From assembly GCA_965228625.1 (NCBI GenBank), contig OZ245829.1, forward strand, positions 1,984,001 through 2,048,000: a stretch of DNA of 64,000 nucleotides, in the 5' to 3' direction. The position numbers and the translations under genes were made by a program. The DNA comes from UBA2767 sp965228625 (lineage in GTDB: Bacteria; Pseudomonadota; Alphaproteobacteria; Rhizobiales; Methyloligellaceae). Positions within the stretch are counted from its first letter, which is position 1, and each line of letters starts with the position of its first letter. Below, piece by piece: positions 54,727-62,874 of the stretch. The notes beneath the pieces are model-generated. The model did no database searches. It had not been told where the DNA came from and saw only the letters and a program-made list of their open reading frames with translations.

Positions 54727-55047
54727 CTAGCGGCGGCGGGCGCCATCGTCTTCCGGCAGGTGACCCGCGCAAAGGTCGCGGATACGGATATCCGACCCGG
54801 CAAAACGGCACGCTTCGGCCTTGACGGACGGATTCTGGCGCACACCGTTCGGACCGTTGAACGGATAGCCCGAGACATAGGCAATCAGCTTGTCTTCACA
54901 GTAGGGCTGGGGAATCCACGCGCCCGCGGCCGAGTTCCACATGTTCCGGCCCTGACACTTGATCGCCGCATCTGCGGGAACAGCGGACGTCAGGGTAAAC
55001 AGGGAAGCCGCGCCGATTGCGGCGAGGGCAAAAGTCGTCTTCATCAT
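54727..55047 (-). CDS. Small exported hypothetical protein
   Basis: 106 residues with a signal peptide (MMKTTFALAAIGAASLFTLT, cut after ADA). The mature part carries CQGRNMWNSAAGAWIPQPYCEDKLIAYV and later CRFAGSDIRIRDLCAG, so two possible disulfides. I do not recognise the family, though small Cys-paired exported proteins of this kind are common in rhizobia. Two ATGs (55047, 55044) with AAGGATG upstream. Convergent with the MotB-like gene. Confidence 0.65.
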   Translation of the reverse strand: MMKTTFALAAIGAASLFTLTSAVPADAAIKCQGRNMWNSAAGAWIPQPYCEDKLIAYVSGYPFNGPNGVRQNPSVKAEACRFAGSDIRIRDLCAGHLPEDDGARRR

Positions 55048-55228
55048 CTCACACATCCTTGCATATCTGTGGCCGTCCAAAGCCACGTTGCATCGACTAA
55101 TGCGTCCTGTCGGACACCTCGTTTCAGGGTTTGGGGGAGCAAACCTGAACCGAGCGGCTCAAATCGCCGTCTGTCCGGCAATTGGGGGCTGAATTTGGCG
55201 ATTTCAACCCATCGGCGAGTCCAAATGC

Positions 55229-57040
55229 CTAGAGCACGGCGTCGGCGGCGAATTGCAGGTCGGCCAGACGGGCATAGACTCCGCGCTTTTTGCGCAACTC
55301 GCCATGGCTGCCCTGCTCGGCAATCAATCCTTCGTTAAGGACGAGAATACGGTCCGCACGCTGCACGGTTGCCAATCGGTGGGCGATCACGAGCGTCGTA
55401 CGTCCTTCCATCACACGTTCCAGCGCCTTTTGCACCTCGCGCTCGCTCTCCGCATCGAGCGCGCTTGTCGCCTCATCGAGAAGTAAAACCGGCGCATCCC
55501 GCAGGATGGCTCTGGCGATCGCAATGCGCTGGCGCTGGCCGCCGGAGAGGGTGATGCCGCGCTCGCCGAGATGGGTCTCGTATCCGTCCGGCAGCGCCGT
55601 GATGAACTTGTCCGCGTAGGCGAGCTTCGCCGCCTTCTCGATATCGGCGTCGCTCGCGTCCGGCGCGCCGTAACGGATGTTCTCCCGGACCGTATCGGCA
55701 AAAAGCGCCGGCTCCTGCGGGACCAGTGACATGCGCGCTCGCAGGTCCTCGAGGCTCGTCTCGTCAACGGGGACGCCGTCAAGCAGAACCTTGCCTTTCT
55801 GGGGATCGTAGAACCGCAGGAGGAGCGAGAACACGGTACTTTTGCCGGCACCGGACGGCCCCACCAGCGCAACGGTTTCGCCCGGCGCCACCTTGAAAGA
55901 TACGTCTTCCAGGGCCTGTTCGCCCGGACGCGTGGGGTAGGCGAACGAGACGCTTCTGAACGCAATTTCACCGCGCGGCGGCACGGGAAGCGGTTTGGGG
56001 TGCGATGGGGAGGCAATGGCGGACTTCTCGTCGAGCAACTCGCTCAAACGCTCGGCAGACCCGGCAGCCTGCTGGACCTCGCCCCAGACCTCCGACAGCT
56101 CTCCAAGCGCGCCTGCCGCGAACGCTGAATAGAGGACGAACTGCCCGAGACGTCCAACCGACATTGTTCCCGCAAGCACGTCCTGCGCCCCGTACCAGAG
56201 AATACCGACGACGCCGGCGAAAACCAGGAAGATGGTAATCGCCGTCAGTCCGGCGCGCGCACGCATCCGGGCCCGCGCCGCATCGAACGACCGCTCGACC
56301 GCACGCGCGAAGCGCGAGATCACACCACCCTCATATGTGAAGGCCTGCATTGTCTGGGCAGCGGCCAGGTTCTCGCCGGCAAAGGCGCTAGCGTCAGCCA
56401 GCGTGTCCTGTGCGGTCCGCGACAGGCGCCGGACGATCCGCCCATAGGCGATGAGCGGAAGCACGATGACCGGAATGACCGCGACGATCAGGATGGACAG
56501 TTTCACGCTGGTGACGAACATCATCACCACCGATCCGATCAGCATGACCGTGTTGCGCAGGGCCTGAGAGGCCGAGCTGCCGGCCGCGGCCTTGATCTGC
56601 GTCGTGTCCGCGGTCAGTCGCGACATGACCTCGCCGGAGTGATTCACTTCAAAGAACGATGGGCTCAAGCGGGCCAGATGCGCGAACACATCGTTCCGCA
56701 CATCCGCCACGACACGCTCGCCGAGCCAGTTGACCGCATAGAAGCGGGTGGCGCTCGCGACGGCGAGCAGGGCGCCGATGCCAAGGAGCATGGCGAAATA
56801 CTGGTCTATGAAAGAGGGATTATCGCCGGAAAAGCCGTAATCGATCATCCGCCGCACCGCGAGCGGCAAGGCGAGCATCGCCGCTGCGGACGTAACAAGG
56901 GCAACAAAGGCGAGCGCCACCATGGGCTTGTGGCGAATGATGTAAGGCCACAGGCGCGCGAGTGGCCGCAGTGAACGGCGTCCACCATTCTCTTGGTCGT
57001 TTTCTGCCAGTTCAGTGGTTCTAGATCGTCGGCGGGCCAA
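55229..57040 (-). CDS. ABC exporter, fused membrane and ATPase domains (MsbA type)
   Basis: 603 residues. Transmembrane domain with six helices (about residues 38-320), then a nucleotide-binding domain: Walker A VGPSGAGKSTVFSLLLRF, Q-loop SLVPQEPALFADT, signature TLSGGQRQRIAIARA, Walker B PVLLLDEATSALD, H-loop VIAHRLATV. Homodimeric exporter of lipids, drugs or peptides. The substrate cannot be told from sequence. Divergent from the amino-acid importer genes at 57419. Confidence 0.93.
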   Translation of the reverse strand: MARRRSRTTELAENDQENGGRRSLRPLARLWPYIIRHKPMVALAFVALVTSAAAMLALPLAVRRMIDYGFSGDNPSFIDQYFAMLLGIGALLAVASATRFYAVNWLGERVVADVRNDVFAHLARLSPSFFEVNHSGEVMSRLTADTTQIKAAAGSSASQALRNTVMLIGSVVMMFVTSVKLSILIVAVIPVIVLPLIAYGRIVRRLSRTAQDTLADASAFAGENLAAAQTMQAFTYEGGVISRFARAVERSFDAARARMRARAGLTAITIFLVFAGVVGILWYGAQDVLAGTMSVGRLGQFVLYSAFAAGALGELSEVWGEVQQAAGSAERLSELLDEKSAIASPSHPKPLPVPPRGEIAFRSVSFAYPTRPGEQALEDVSFKVAPGETVALVGPSGAGKSTVFSLLLRFYDPQKGKVLLDGVPVDETSLEDLRARMSLVPQEPALFADTVRENIRYGAPDASDADIEKAAKLAYADKFITALPDGYETHLGERGITLSGGQRQRIAIARAILRDAPVLLLDEATSALDAESEREVQKALERVMEGRTTLVIAHRLATVQRADRILVLNEGLIAEQGSHGELRKKRGVYARLADLQFAADAVL

Positions 57041-57418
57041 CGCTTGAAAATGCCCTTGTCATCAAACGTACAATTTCACCGCGACCATGCCCGACGATTT
57101 GCGCGTAGGCAAGAGCACAGCCAACTGCCGGAAGCACACTGCTGACCGGCAAACGGCGAGGTAGGGTATGGATTTTATTGAAGAATCTGGCAAAAAATTT
57201 GTCCGCAATCGGGTCAATGCGAAACGTCGACTCCGAACTGCGACGAAACGTCTGGTCATTCGTCGGACCCAAATTATACTCAAATGATCTTTGAGTTTGC
57301 GTAAAATTTGCGCGCCCTGTCAGTTGCGCGCCGCGGTACCCTCTCTAGAATTCCTCTTTGAGCCAGGCATCTGCGGTCGTAAATGCTGGCTGAGGGAACA
57401 AAAAAAAGGAGAGTACCA
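57041..57418. promoter_or_regulatory. Divergent promoter region with inverted repeat
   Basis: 378 bases without a real gene between the ABC exporter and the importer operon; it is more A/T-rich than its surroundings. ACTCAAA (57278-57284) and TTTGAGT (57290-57296) form a perfect 7-bp inverted repeat with a five-base spacer, a plausible operator for the importer operon. A purine-rich stretch ending in AAAAGGAGAG precedes the first importer ATG. Confidence 0.45.
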
Positions 57419-58267
57419 ATGAGAGTGCTGACCGTCGCGGTCGGGATCGCCGCATTAGTTTTGACGTCCGTTTTCACAACCAGAGTTCTGGCCGACGATC
57501 CGCCTCTCAAGGTGGCACTCGATGGAACCTTCGCGCCGCACGCCATGCCAAAGCTGGATGGCGGTACGGAAGGCTTCAATGTCGACCTTGCGAACGAGAT
57601 TGGGAAACGCCTCGGTCGCAAGATGGACATAACGGCAGCCCAGTGGTCCGGTCTGTTGCCGGCGCTCCAGGCGGGCACCTACGATTTCATCGTCGCGCCG
57701 ACCACGATGACCGACGAGCGCGCGAAGAACCTGCTGTTTACCGAAGGGTACCTGAATACCGACTACCAGTTCCTCGTGAAGAAGGGCGCGCCGAAGATCA
57801 CCGCCCTTGACCAGCTCAAAGGCAAGACGATCTCCGTCAACAAGGGCTCGGCTTACGACAAGTGGGCGCGCGGCCTGGCGGACAAGATCGGCTGGAAGGT
57901 CGAATCGTACGGAACGAACACGGATGCGGTGCAGGCGGTCCTTTCGGGCCGCGCCTTCGCCAACGTGGCGGGCAACACGGTGATCGCGTGGGCCGCCAAG
58001 AAGAATCCGCAGCTCGAGCTCTCCTATCTGCATTCGACAGGGCGCATGTTCTCCATGCCGTTCCGAAAGGGCGATACGGAGATGCGCAACAAGGTCGAGA
58101 ACGCGATCGAGTGCATGAAGCTCGATGGGACCATGACCAAGCTCTCGGAGAAGTGGTTTGGCGTGACGCCGGCGAAGGGATCGGCCGCCGTGACCGTGTT
58201 CGAAGGCTACGGCCCTCCGGGCATGCCGGGTCACGAAGACAGCAAGCACACGCCGAAATGTAGCTAA
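57419..58267 (+). CDS. Polar amino-acid ABC transporter substrate-binding protein
   Basis: 282 residues. Signal peptide (MRVLTVAVGIAALVLTSVFT, cut after VLA), then an SBP_bac_3 fold: VALDGTFAPHAMPK, GFNVDLANEIGKRLGRKMDI, WSGLLPALQAGTYDFIVAPTTMTDERAKNLLFTEGYL. No lipobox, so periplasmic and soluble. Start at 57419 has AAAGGAGAG upstream. First gene of a four-gene import operon with an ATPase and two permeases. Confidence 0.92.
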   Translation: MRVLTVAVGIAALVLTSVFTTRVLADDPPLKVALDGTFAPHAMPKLDGGTEGFNVDLANEIGKRLGRKMDITAAQWSGLLPALQAGTYDFIVAPTTMTDERAKNLLFTEGYLNTDYQFLVKKGAPKITALDQLKGKTISVNKGSAYDKWARGLADKIGWKVESYGTNTDAVQAVLSGRAFANVAGNTVIAWAAKKNPQLELSYLHSTGRMFSMPFRKGDTEMRNKVENAIECMKLDGTMTKLSEKWFGVTPAKGSAAVTVFEGYGPPGMPGHEDSKHTPKCS

Positions 58268-58357
58268 GCTCAATTCGCGCCCGGGCTGTCGGAGGCTCAA
58301 ACGCCAACGGCCCGGGCGCGGATAACCTTCCGCAATCTCCAACCAGACAGGCAAACC

Positions 58358-59101
58358 TTGAGCGGCAGCCCGCCGATATTGCAGATCTCCGGATTGCGCA
58401 TGAGCTTTGGCGCTCTCGAGGTGCTGAAAGGCATCGACCTGAGCGTCGCCGAGCGTGAGCTCGTGTTCATCATCGGACCCTCGGGCTCCGGCAAGAGCAC
58501 ACTGCTGCGGTGCTGCAACCGGCTTGAGGAGCCCAACGCCGGAAGCATCGTGGTTGATGGCGACGAAATCACCGCGCGCCGCGTCGATCTCAACAAGCTG
58601 CGCCAGCGCATCGGGATGGTATTCCAGCAATTCAACCTCTATCCGCATCTCACCGCACGCGCGAATGTCACGCTCGCCTTGCGCAAGGTGCAGGGGCTTT
58701 CACGGACCGACGCCGATGCGGCGGCGGACGCGGCCCTGGACCGCGTCGGCCTGATGGACAAGGCGGAGAGCTTTCCGGCGCAGCTGTCCGGCGGACAGCA
58801 ACAACGCGTCGCCATCGCCCGGGCGCTGGCGCTCGAGCCCAAGATCATGCTGTTCGATGAGCCGACCAGCGCACTGGACCCGGAGCTTGTCGGCGACGTT
58901 CTCACGGTCATGCGCGAGCTGAAGGACACCGGGATGACGATGCTCGTGGTCAGTCACGAGATGCGCTTTGCCCGCTCGGCCGCGGACCGGGTCGTCTTCA
59001 TGGACAAGGGTGTTGTCGTCGAAGAAGGCGCGCCCAACCAGCTCTTCAAACGCCCCAAACGGAAGCGCACGCGCGACTTCCTGCGGCAGGTCGAGCATTG
59101 A
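58358..59101 (+). CDS. Polar amino-acid ABC transporter ATPase
   Basis: 247 residues, GlnQ/HisP type. Walker A IIGPSGSGKSTLLRCCNRLEEP, Q-loop GMVFQQFNLYPHLTA, signature LSGGQQQRVAIARAL, Walker B IMLFDEPTSALDPE, H-loop VVSHEMRFARS. Opens with a TTG at 58358 in the usual place relative to the fold; no ATG lies at the equivalent position. 90 bases after the binding-protein gene. Confidence 0.93.
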   Translation: MSGSPPILQISGLRMSFGALEVLKGIDLSVAERELVFIIGPSGSGKSTLLRCCNRLEEPNAGSIVVDGDEITARRVDLNKLRQRIGMVFQQFNLYPHLTARANVTLALRKVQGLSRTDADAAADAALDRVGLMDKAESFPAQLSGGQQQRVAIARALALEPKIMLFDEPTSALDPELVGDVLTVMRELKDTGMTMLVVSHEMRFARSAADRVVFMDKGVVVEEGAPNQLFKRPKRKRTRDFLRQVEH

Positions 59102-59110
59102 GTATCGGCC

Positions 59111-59794
59111 ATGACGGCATTTGAGCGTTTCACCGACACTTTCTTCAACCCCGACGTCCTCGCGACCTATTGGCCGGTCATTGCCAAGGGTGTTCTCGTG
59201 ACATGCCAGCTTGCGGTCGCCGTCGTCATCTGCGGGATCGCAATGGGCATGGCTCTCGCCGTTGTCCGGTCATACAGGCTCAAGGCCGTCAATTTCTTCA
59301 TTGTCTGTTTCGCAGACATTCTGCGCGCGCTGCCCCCGCTCGTTCTGATCCTGCTGCTCTATTTCGGGCTGCCCAATGTCGGTTTCAATCTCTCGGGCTT
59401 CCTCGCCGTATGGCTCGTTCTCACACTGGTTCTGGCGGCGTTTACCGAGGAAATCGTCTGGGCCGGCATCCTGTCGGTCAACAAGGGACAATGGCAGGCC
59501 GCGCGCTCCACGGGGCTGAGCTTCACGCAGACGCTGATCTACGTGGTCCTTCCCCAGGCCATCCGTCTGACCGTGCCTCCCCTCACCAACCGCACCATCG
59601 CGATCACCAAGAACACCGCCCTGGGTACCGTGGTCGGCGTCGGAGAAATCCTGAACGAGGCGACGACGGCGCAGGCGTTTTCCGGCAATGCATCGCCGCT
59701 CATGCTCGGTGCGATTGCCTATGTGATGCTGTTCGTTCCGATCGTGTATGCGGGCCGGTGGATTGAGAACCGGTTTGCGTGGAAGAGGGCCTGA
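59111..59794 (+). CDS. Polar amino-acid ABC transporter permease 1
   Basis: 227 residues with five helices. HisM/GltK-type permease: GVLVTCQLAVAVVICGIAMGMALAVVRSY, FADILRALPPLVLILLLYFGLP, and the EAA loop TEEIVWAGILSVNKGQWQAARSTGLSFTQTLIYVVLPQAIRLTVPPL that docks on the ATPase. Ten bases separate it from the ATPase gene. Confidence 0.93.
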   Translation: MTAFERFTDTFFNPDVLATYWPVIAKGVLVTCQLAVAVVICGIAMGMALAVVRSYRLKAVNFFIVCFADILRALPPLVLILLLYFGLPNVGFNLSGFLAVWLVLTLVLAAFTEEIVWAGILSVNKGQWQAARSTGLSFTQTLIYVVLPQAIRLTVPPLTNRTIAITKNTALGTVVGVGEILNEATTAQAFSGNASPLMLGAIAYVMLFVPIVYAGRWIENRFAWKRA

Positions 59795-59795
59795 G

Positions 59796-60461
59796 ATGGA
59801 ACAGATCCTCACTCAGTTCTTCAACGTCAGCCTGATGGTGGACGCCTGGCCGATTGTCAGCCGGGGCCTTCTGATGACCCTGCTGTTGTGCATCGTCGTC
59901 GTCCCGCTCGGGTTCGCCGGCGGGTTGATCGTCGCACTCCTTGGAACCGTCAAACACCGCTGGGTGCGCTGGCCGCTGGTCGTCTATGTGGACTTCTTCC
60001 GCGCCATCCCTCCCCTGGTTCTGCTTATCGTCATCCATTCCGGCCTGCCGTTCGCGGGCATACGGTTTTCACCCTTTGCCTCCGTCTGTCTCGCGTTTTT
60101 TCTCAACAATTCGGCCTACTACGGTGAAATCCTGCGCGCCGGTATCGAGAGCATCGGCAAGGGCCAGGTGGACGCGGCCCGTTCGACCGGCCTGAACGCC
60201 CTGCAGGCGCAGGTTTATGTCGTCCTGCCCCAGGCCATCCGCAATGTGCTCCCCGACCTCGTCAGCAATACGGTCGAGGTGGTGAAGCTGACCTCGCTGG
60301 CGAGCGTGGTCGCCTTTCACGAGCTGCTCTATTCGGCGGAGATGGCGCGGTCCATCACCTATAACGCCTCGCCCATCGTCATGGCCGCGGGTCTGTATCT
60401 CCTCATGCTCTGGCCCGTGGTCCGTATGCTCAGCCGCTTCGAGCACCGCATGAGCTCGTAA
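59796..60461 (+). CDS. Polar amino-acid ABC transporter permease 2
   Basis: 221 residues, a second, related permease (RGLLMTLLLCIVVVPLGFAGGLIVAL, YVDFFRAIPPLVLLIVIHSGLP, EAA loop YYGEILRAGIESIGKGQVDAARSTGLNALQAQVYVVLPQAIRNVLPDL). ATG at 59796, one base after the TGA of permease 1. The pair makes the heterodimeric channel. Confidence 0.93.
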   Translation: MEQILTQFFNVSLMVDAWPIVSRGLLMTLLLCIVVVPLGFAGGLIVALLGTVKHRWVRWPLVVYVDFFRAIPPLVLLIVIHSGLPFAGIRFSPFASVCLAFFLNNSAYYGEILRAGIESIGKGQVDAARSTGLNALQAQVYVVLPQAIRNVLPDLVSNTVEVVKLTSLASVVAFHELLYSAEMARSITYNASPIVMAAGLYLLMLWPVVRMLSRFEHRMSS

Positions 60462-60524
60462 GGCAGCCGGCGGCGCCTTTTCCGCATTCAGCCGACGTGG
60501 CATGGTCGTGCAGGGAGCGACGTG

Positions 60525-61232
60525 ATGCCGGAGACGCCGGAAGAGACCGGAAGTTCTGAGGTCGGGCATTTGTGCCCTTTCTGCAAGGAACAGCCGCTGG
60601 AGGCGGCGGCGACGTTGCCTTCGGTGCGCGCCAACGGACTCGGCGCACAGTTCGATCTCAAGACCATCGCCGGGTGCCGCAAGTGCGTGCGCAAACAGAT
60701 CGTGTTCCAGATACTAATGGCGAGTTTGCAGGGGTGGACGAGCCCTGCCGCGATCGTCGCCAACCCGGTCATGATCACCTACGCGTTCGTTCGCGCAGGG
60801 ATCGTCAGGAAGGACGAGGTGCGCATTCGCAGGCTGCTTCGCGCCGCCGGCATCGACGACCCGAGAGATCTGCGGCGCCCGGTGCGCATCGCTTACGGTC
60901 TGGCCGCCGCGCTGATCACTTCAGACGGCAAGGTCTATCCGGAGGAGGTCGAAACCGCCGCGGCAATCGGCAAGGATCTGTTTCCCGACTTCGACGATGA
61001 GGAATTCCTGGCCGTGGCCGAAGCCAAGCGGGATCTGCCGACGCCCACCGACCTGGCGGTGCTCCTGAACGAAGTGGTCGACGCGAAAACCAAGCGCGCG
61101 GTCTACAAGTACCTGCTTGCCATCGCCGCCGCCGACAACGAAGTCGCGCCGGAAGAACACGCCATGCTCAAGATGGTCGCGGAAAACCTCGGGCTGGCCG
61201 AAACGGGCCAGGGATTTGACCGATCAGTCTAG
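60525..61232 (+). CDS. TerB-domain protein with CxxC zinc-ribbon N-terminus
   Basis: 235 residues. N-terminus HLCPFCKEQPLE and CRKCVRKQIVF place two Cys pairs that could bind zinc, followed by a hydrophobic stretch LMASLQGWTSPAAIVANPVMITYAF. The C-terminal 130 residues (IAYGLAAALITSDGKVYPEEVETAAAIG, VYKYLLAIAAADNEVAPEEHAML) match the TerB-like fold named from tellurite resistance. No other ter genes are nearby, so a resistance role is not implied. ATG 60525 with GGGAG upstream. Confidence 0.8.
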   Translation: MPETPEETGSSEVGHLCPFCKEQPLEAAATLPSVRANGLGAQFDLKTIAGCRKCVRKQIVFQILMASLQGWTSPAAIVANPVMITYAFVRAGIVRKDEVRIRRLLRAAGIDDPRDLRRPVRIAYGLAAALITSDGKVYPEEVETAAAIGKDLFPDFDDEEFLAVAEAKRDLPTPTDLAVLLNEVVDAKTKRAVYKYLLAIAAADNEVAPEEHAMLKMVAENLGLAETGQGFDRSV

Positions 61233-61351
61233 AGCCTGTGCACCTTGTCGCGGGCCGAGGTTTGCGATATAGCAACGCGCAATCATGGACACAGGGCCTG
61301 ATGTGCAGGCCACGACAAGGCGGATCGAACGTGCCGCCGGGTGCAGACGCG

Positions 61352-61573
61352 ATGAAAAAAGACATACATCCCGACTACCACAAGATCAAAGTCGTCATGA
61401 CCGACGGGACCGAGTACGAGACCTATTCGACCTACGGCTCGGACGGCGACACGCTCAAGCTCGATATCGACCCGAGCACGCATCCGGCGTGGACCGGCGG
61501 CAGCCAGCATCTGGTCGACCGCGGCGGACGTGTGTCGCGTTTCAAGAAGAAGTACGAAGGCTTTATCAAGTAA
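61352..61573 (+). CDS. rpmE: 50S ribosomal protein L31
   Basis: 73 residues: MKKDIHPDYHKIKVVMTDGTEY and the terminal RVSRFKKKYEGFIK. It lacks the Cys pair of zinc-binding L31, so it is the cysteine-free form. The ATG at 61352 follows GCAGACGCG; a longer frame to 61238 does not fit the family. Alone between the TerB-type and rcdA genes. Confidence 0.95.
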   Translation: MKKDIHPDYHKIKVVMTDGTEYETYSTYGSDGDTLKLDIDPSTHPAWTGGSQHLVDRGGRVSRFKKKYEGFIK

Positions 61574-61585
61574 GCCGGCTCATCC

Positions 61586-61601
61586 AGAGCTTTTTCGATC
61601 A
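61586..61601 (+). repeat. 16-bp dispersed motif, copy 3
   Basis: AGAGCTTTTTCGATCA lies 12 bases past the rpmE stop and enters the 3' end of the convergent rcdA gene. Two changes from the 41871 copy. Confidence 0.55.
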
Positions 61602-62198
61602 GGCGGACTCTTCGGGTTCGCCTTTTTTATCGGTTTTCCTGTCGGGCTGGATGTCGACCATCGGTCCGAACGCGTCCGACAGCCGCGACAACTGCTCGTC
61701 GATGGCCGGGTTGCTCTCACCGCTCGGCGCCGTCTGCAGTTCCGCACGCAGCATCTGGTCAAGCGCCATGACGCGCCGGTGCAGATGCAGGCTTGCCTGA
61801 TTGAGTTCCTTCAACTGAAGCGGCAGGTGGGCGTAGGCTTCCTCGTCAATGGTACTGACGGTCGGCTGGAACTTGACCTTGTTCTGTTCCTCAAACGCCT
61901 GCTCCGGGGTCATTTCCCCTTCATTCACGGCGCGGCGGATCAACAGCCAGGATGCGAGCTGCATCAGCCGCGTGGTCAACCGCATGCTCTCGCTCGCATA
62001 GGCGAGAGAGGCGGGGCCGTCCAGATTCTTGGCTTCCTTGCGGCCATCACCATCCAGGTAGGCGGCCGTGGCTTCGACCAGCGCCATGCCTTCCTGGAAG
62101 ACCGCCGAGAAATTTTCGGATTCCGCATATTTGTGACCAAACGGAATGGTCACATTGTCTCCCGAACTCGGAGAACCGGTGTTCGACTCACGCGACAT
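61599..62198 (-). CDS. rcdA: RcdA/DUF1465 family protein
   Basis: 199 residues. All-helical: FSAVFQEGMALVEATAAYLDGDGRKEAKNL, SESMRLTTRLMQLASWLLIRRAVNEGEMTPEQAFEEQNKV, LPLQLKELNQASLHLHRRVMALDQML, with a disordered charged tail. In Caulobacter RcdA is the adaptor that helps ClpXP degrade CtrA. ATG at 62198 with GGGGAG ten bases upstream; the frame extends to 62240. Convergent with rpmE. Confidence 0.88.
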   Translation of the reverse strand: MSRESNTGSPSSGDNVTIPFGHKYAESENFSAVFQEGMALVEATAAYLDGDGRKEAKNLDGPASLAYASESMRLTTRLMQLASWLLIRRAVNEGEMTPEQAFEEQNKVKFQPTVSTIDEEAYAHLPLQLKELNQASLHLHRRVMALDQMLRAELQTAPSGESNPAIDEQLSRLSDAFGPMVDIQPDRKTDKKGEPEESA

Positions 62199-62315
62199 AC
62201 AACAAACGCTCCCCACCTCCGCGACTACAATCTCGCACACACACCGCAGAGGCCGACTTAGACAATTTGCGTGCAGGCGAGGTTAATACAAAACCGTAAA
62301 ATTTTAGCTGACGAA

Positions 62316-62344
62316 GAAAAAAGAGCCGCGGGAACCGCGGCTCT
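62316..62344 (-). terminator. Terminator ending a minus-strand transcript
   Basis: On the minus strand AGAGCCGCGG/CCGCGGCTCT (62335-62344 and 62322-62331) is a ten-base-pair stem with a three-base loop followed by six T. It follows the DUF1192 gene by 170 bases, across an untranslated stretch with two more hairpins. Confidence 0.9.
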
Positions 62345-62515
62345 GGAAGTTAACAGGGAGGCGTCAAACAGAGTGGACAGGAGCCACTCAAATCCAGATG
62401 ACTGGATATGATGAATGTTAACCCTACACCTCCTAACAAAACGTTAATGGTAACCAAATTCCTGCCGGACTGGGTAAATTCCTCAGTAATATTCGTGCCT
62501 TAGCATTGAAAAAAC
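62322..62515 (-). ncRNA. Possible small RNA or long 3' UTR
   Basis: The 170 bases after the DUF1192 stop have no ORF. On the minus strand they hold ATCCAG/CTGGAT (62392-62407), GAGTGG/CCACTC (62371-62389) and then the strong terminator (62322-62344). Three successive hairpins ending in a T-run are typical of an sRNA or a processed 3' UTR. No promoter is proven. Confidence 0.4.
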
Positions 62516-62704
62516 TCAGTTTTTGAAAACCGAGGCGGCCGCGTCGCGCGATGATTCCTTCGCCTTGATCTCCGCCTCGATGCGGGCGATCTCGCCTTTG
62601 AGCCGTTCGGTCAGCTCTTTCAACTCGTCAATCGAGATGTTCGAGAGGTCACCGCCGAGTTCATACGCGGCGGGCTTGCGCGGCTCCAGTTCTTCCATAT
62701 CCAT
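62516..62704 (-). CDS. DUF1192 family protein
   Basis: 62 residues: MDMEELEPRKPAAYELGGDL, then ISIDELKELTERLKGEIARIEAEIKAKE, a coiled-coil tail. This small protein family is conserved in alphaproteobacteria and has no assigned function. AAGGAG precedes the ATG at 62704 by about 12 bases. Divergent from the quinone oxidoreductase gene. Confidence 0.85.
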   Translation of the reverse strand: MDMEELEPRKPAAYELGGDLSNISIDELKELTERLKGEIARIEAEIKAKESSRDAAASVFKN

Positions 62705-62874
62705 TGGGCAACACTCCTTCTCCTCTCCCCGTTCGCCGTAAACGGTACCATCTGCGCGCCGGCATGCGGAGCGTCTTCTGACAGGACCACACTCACTTGA
62801 GGACGCGCGCAATCCGGGCTATTTGAGCGCCATACGCCTGACGTCCCTCATCCGTTCCACCTGAAAGCTGCTCC

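Noticed and set aside
60525..61232. Tellurite resistance operon
   Set aside because: Only a TerB-like domain is present, with no terA, terC, terD or terE neighbours.
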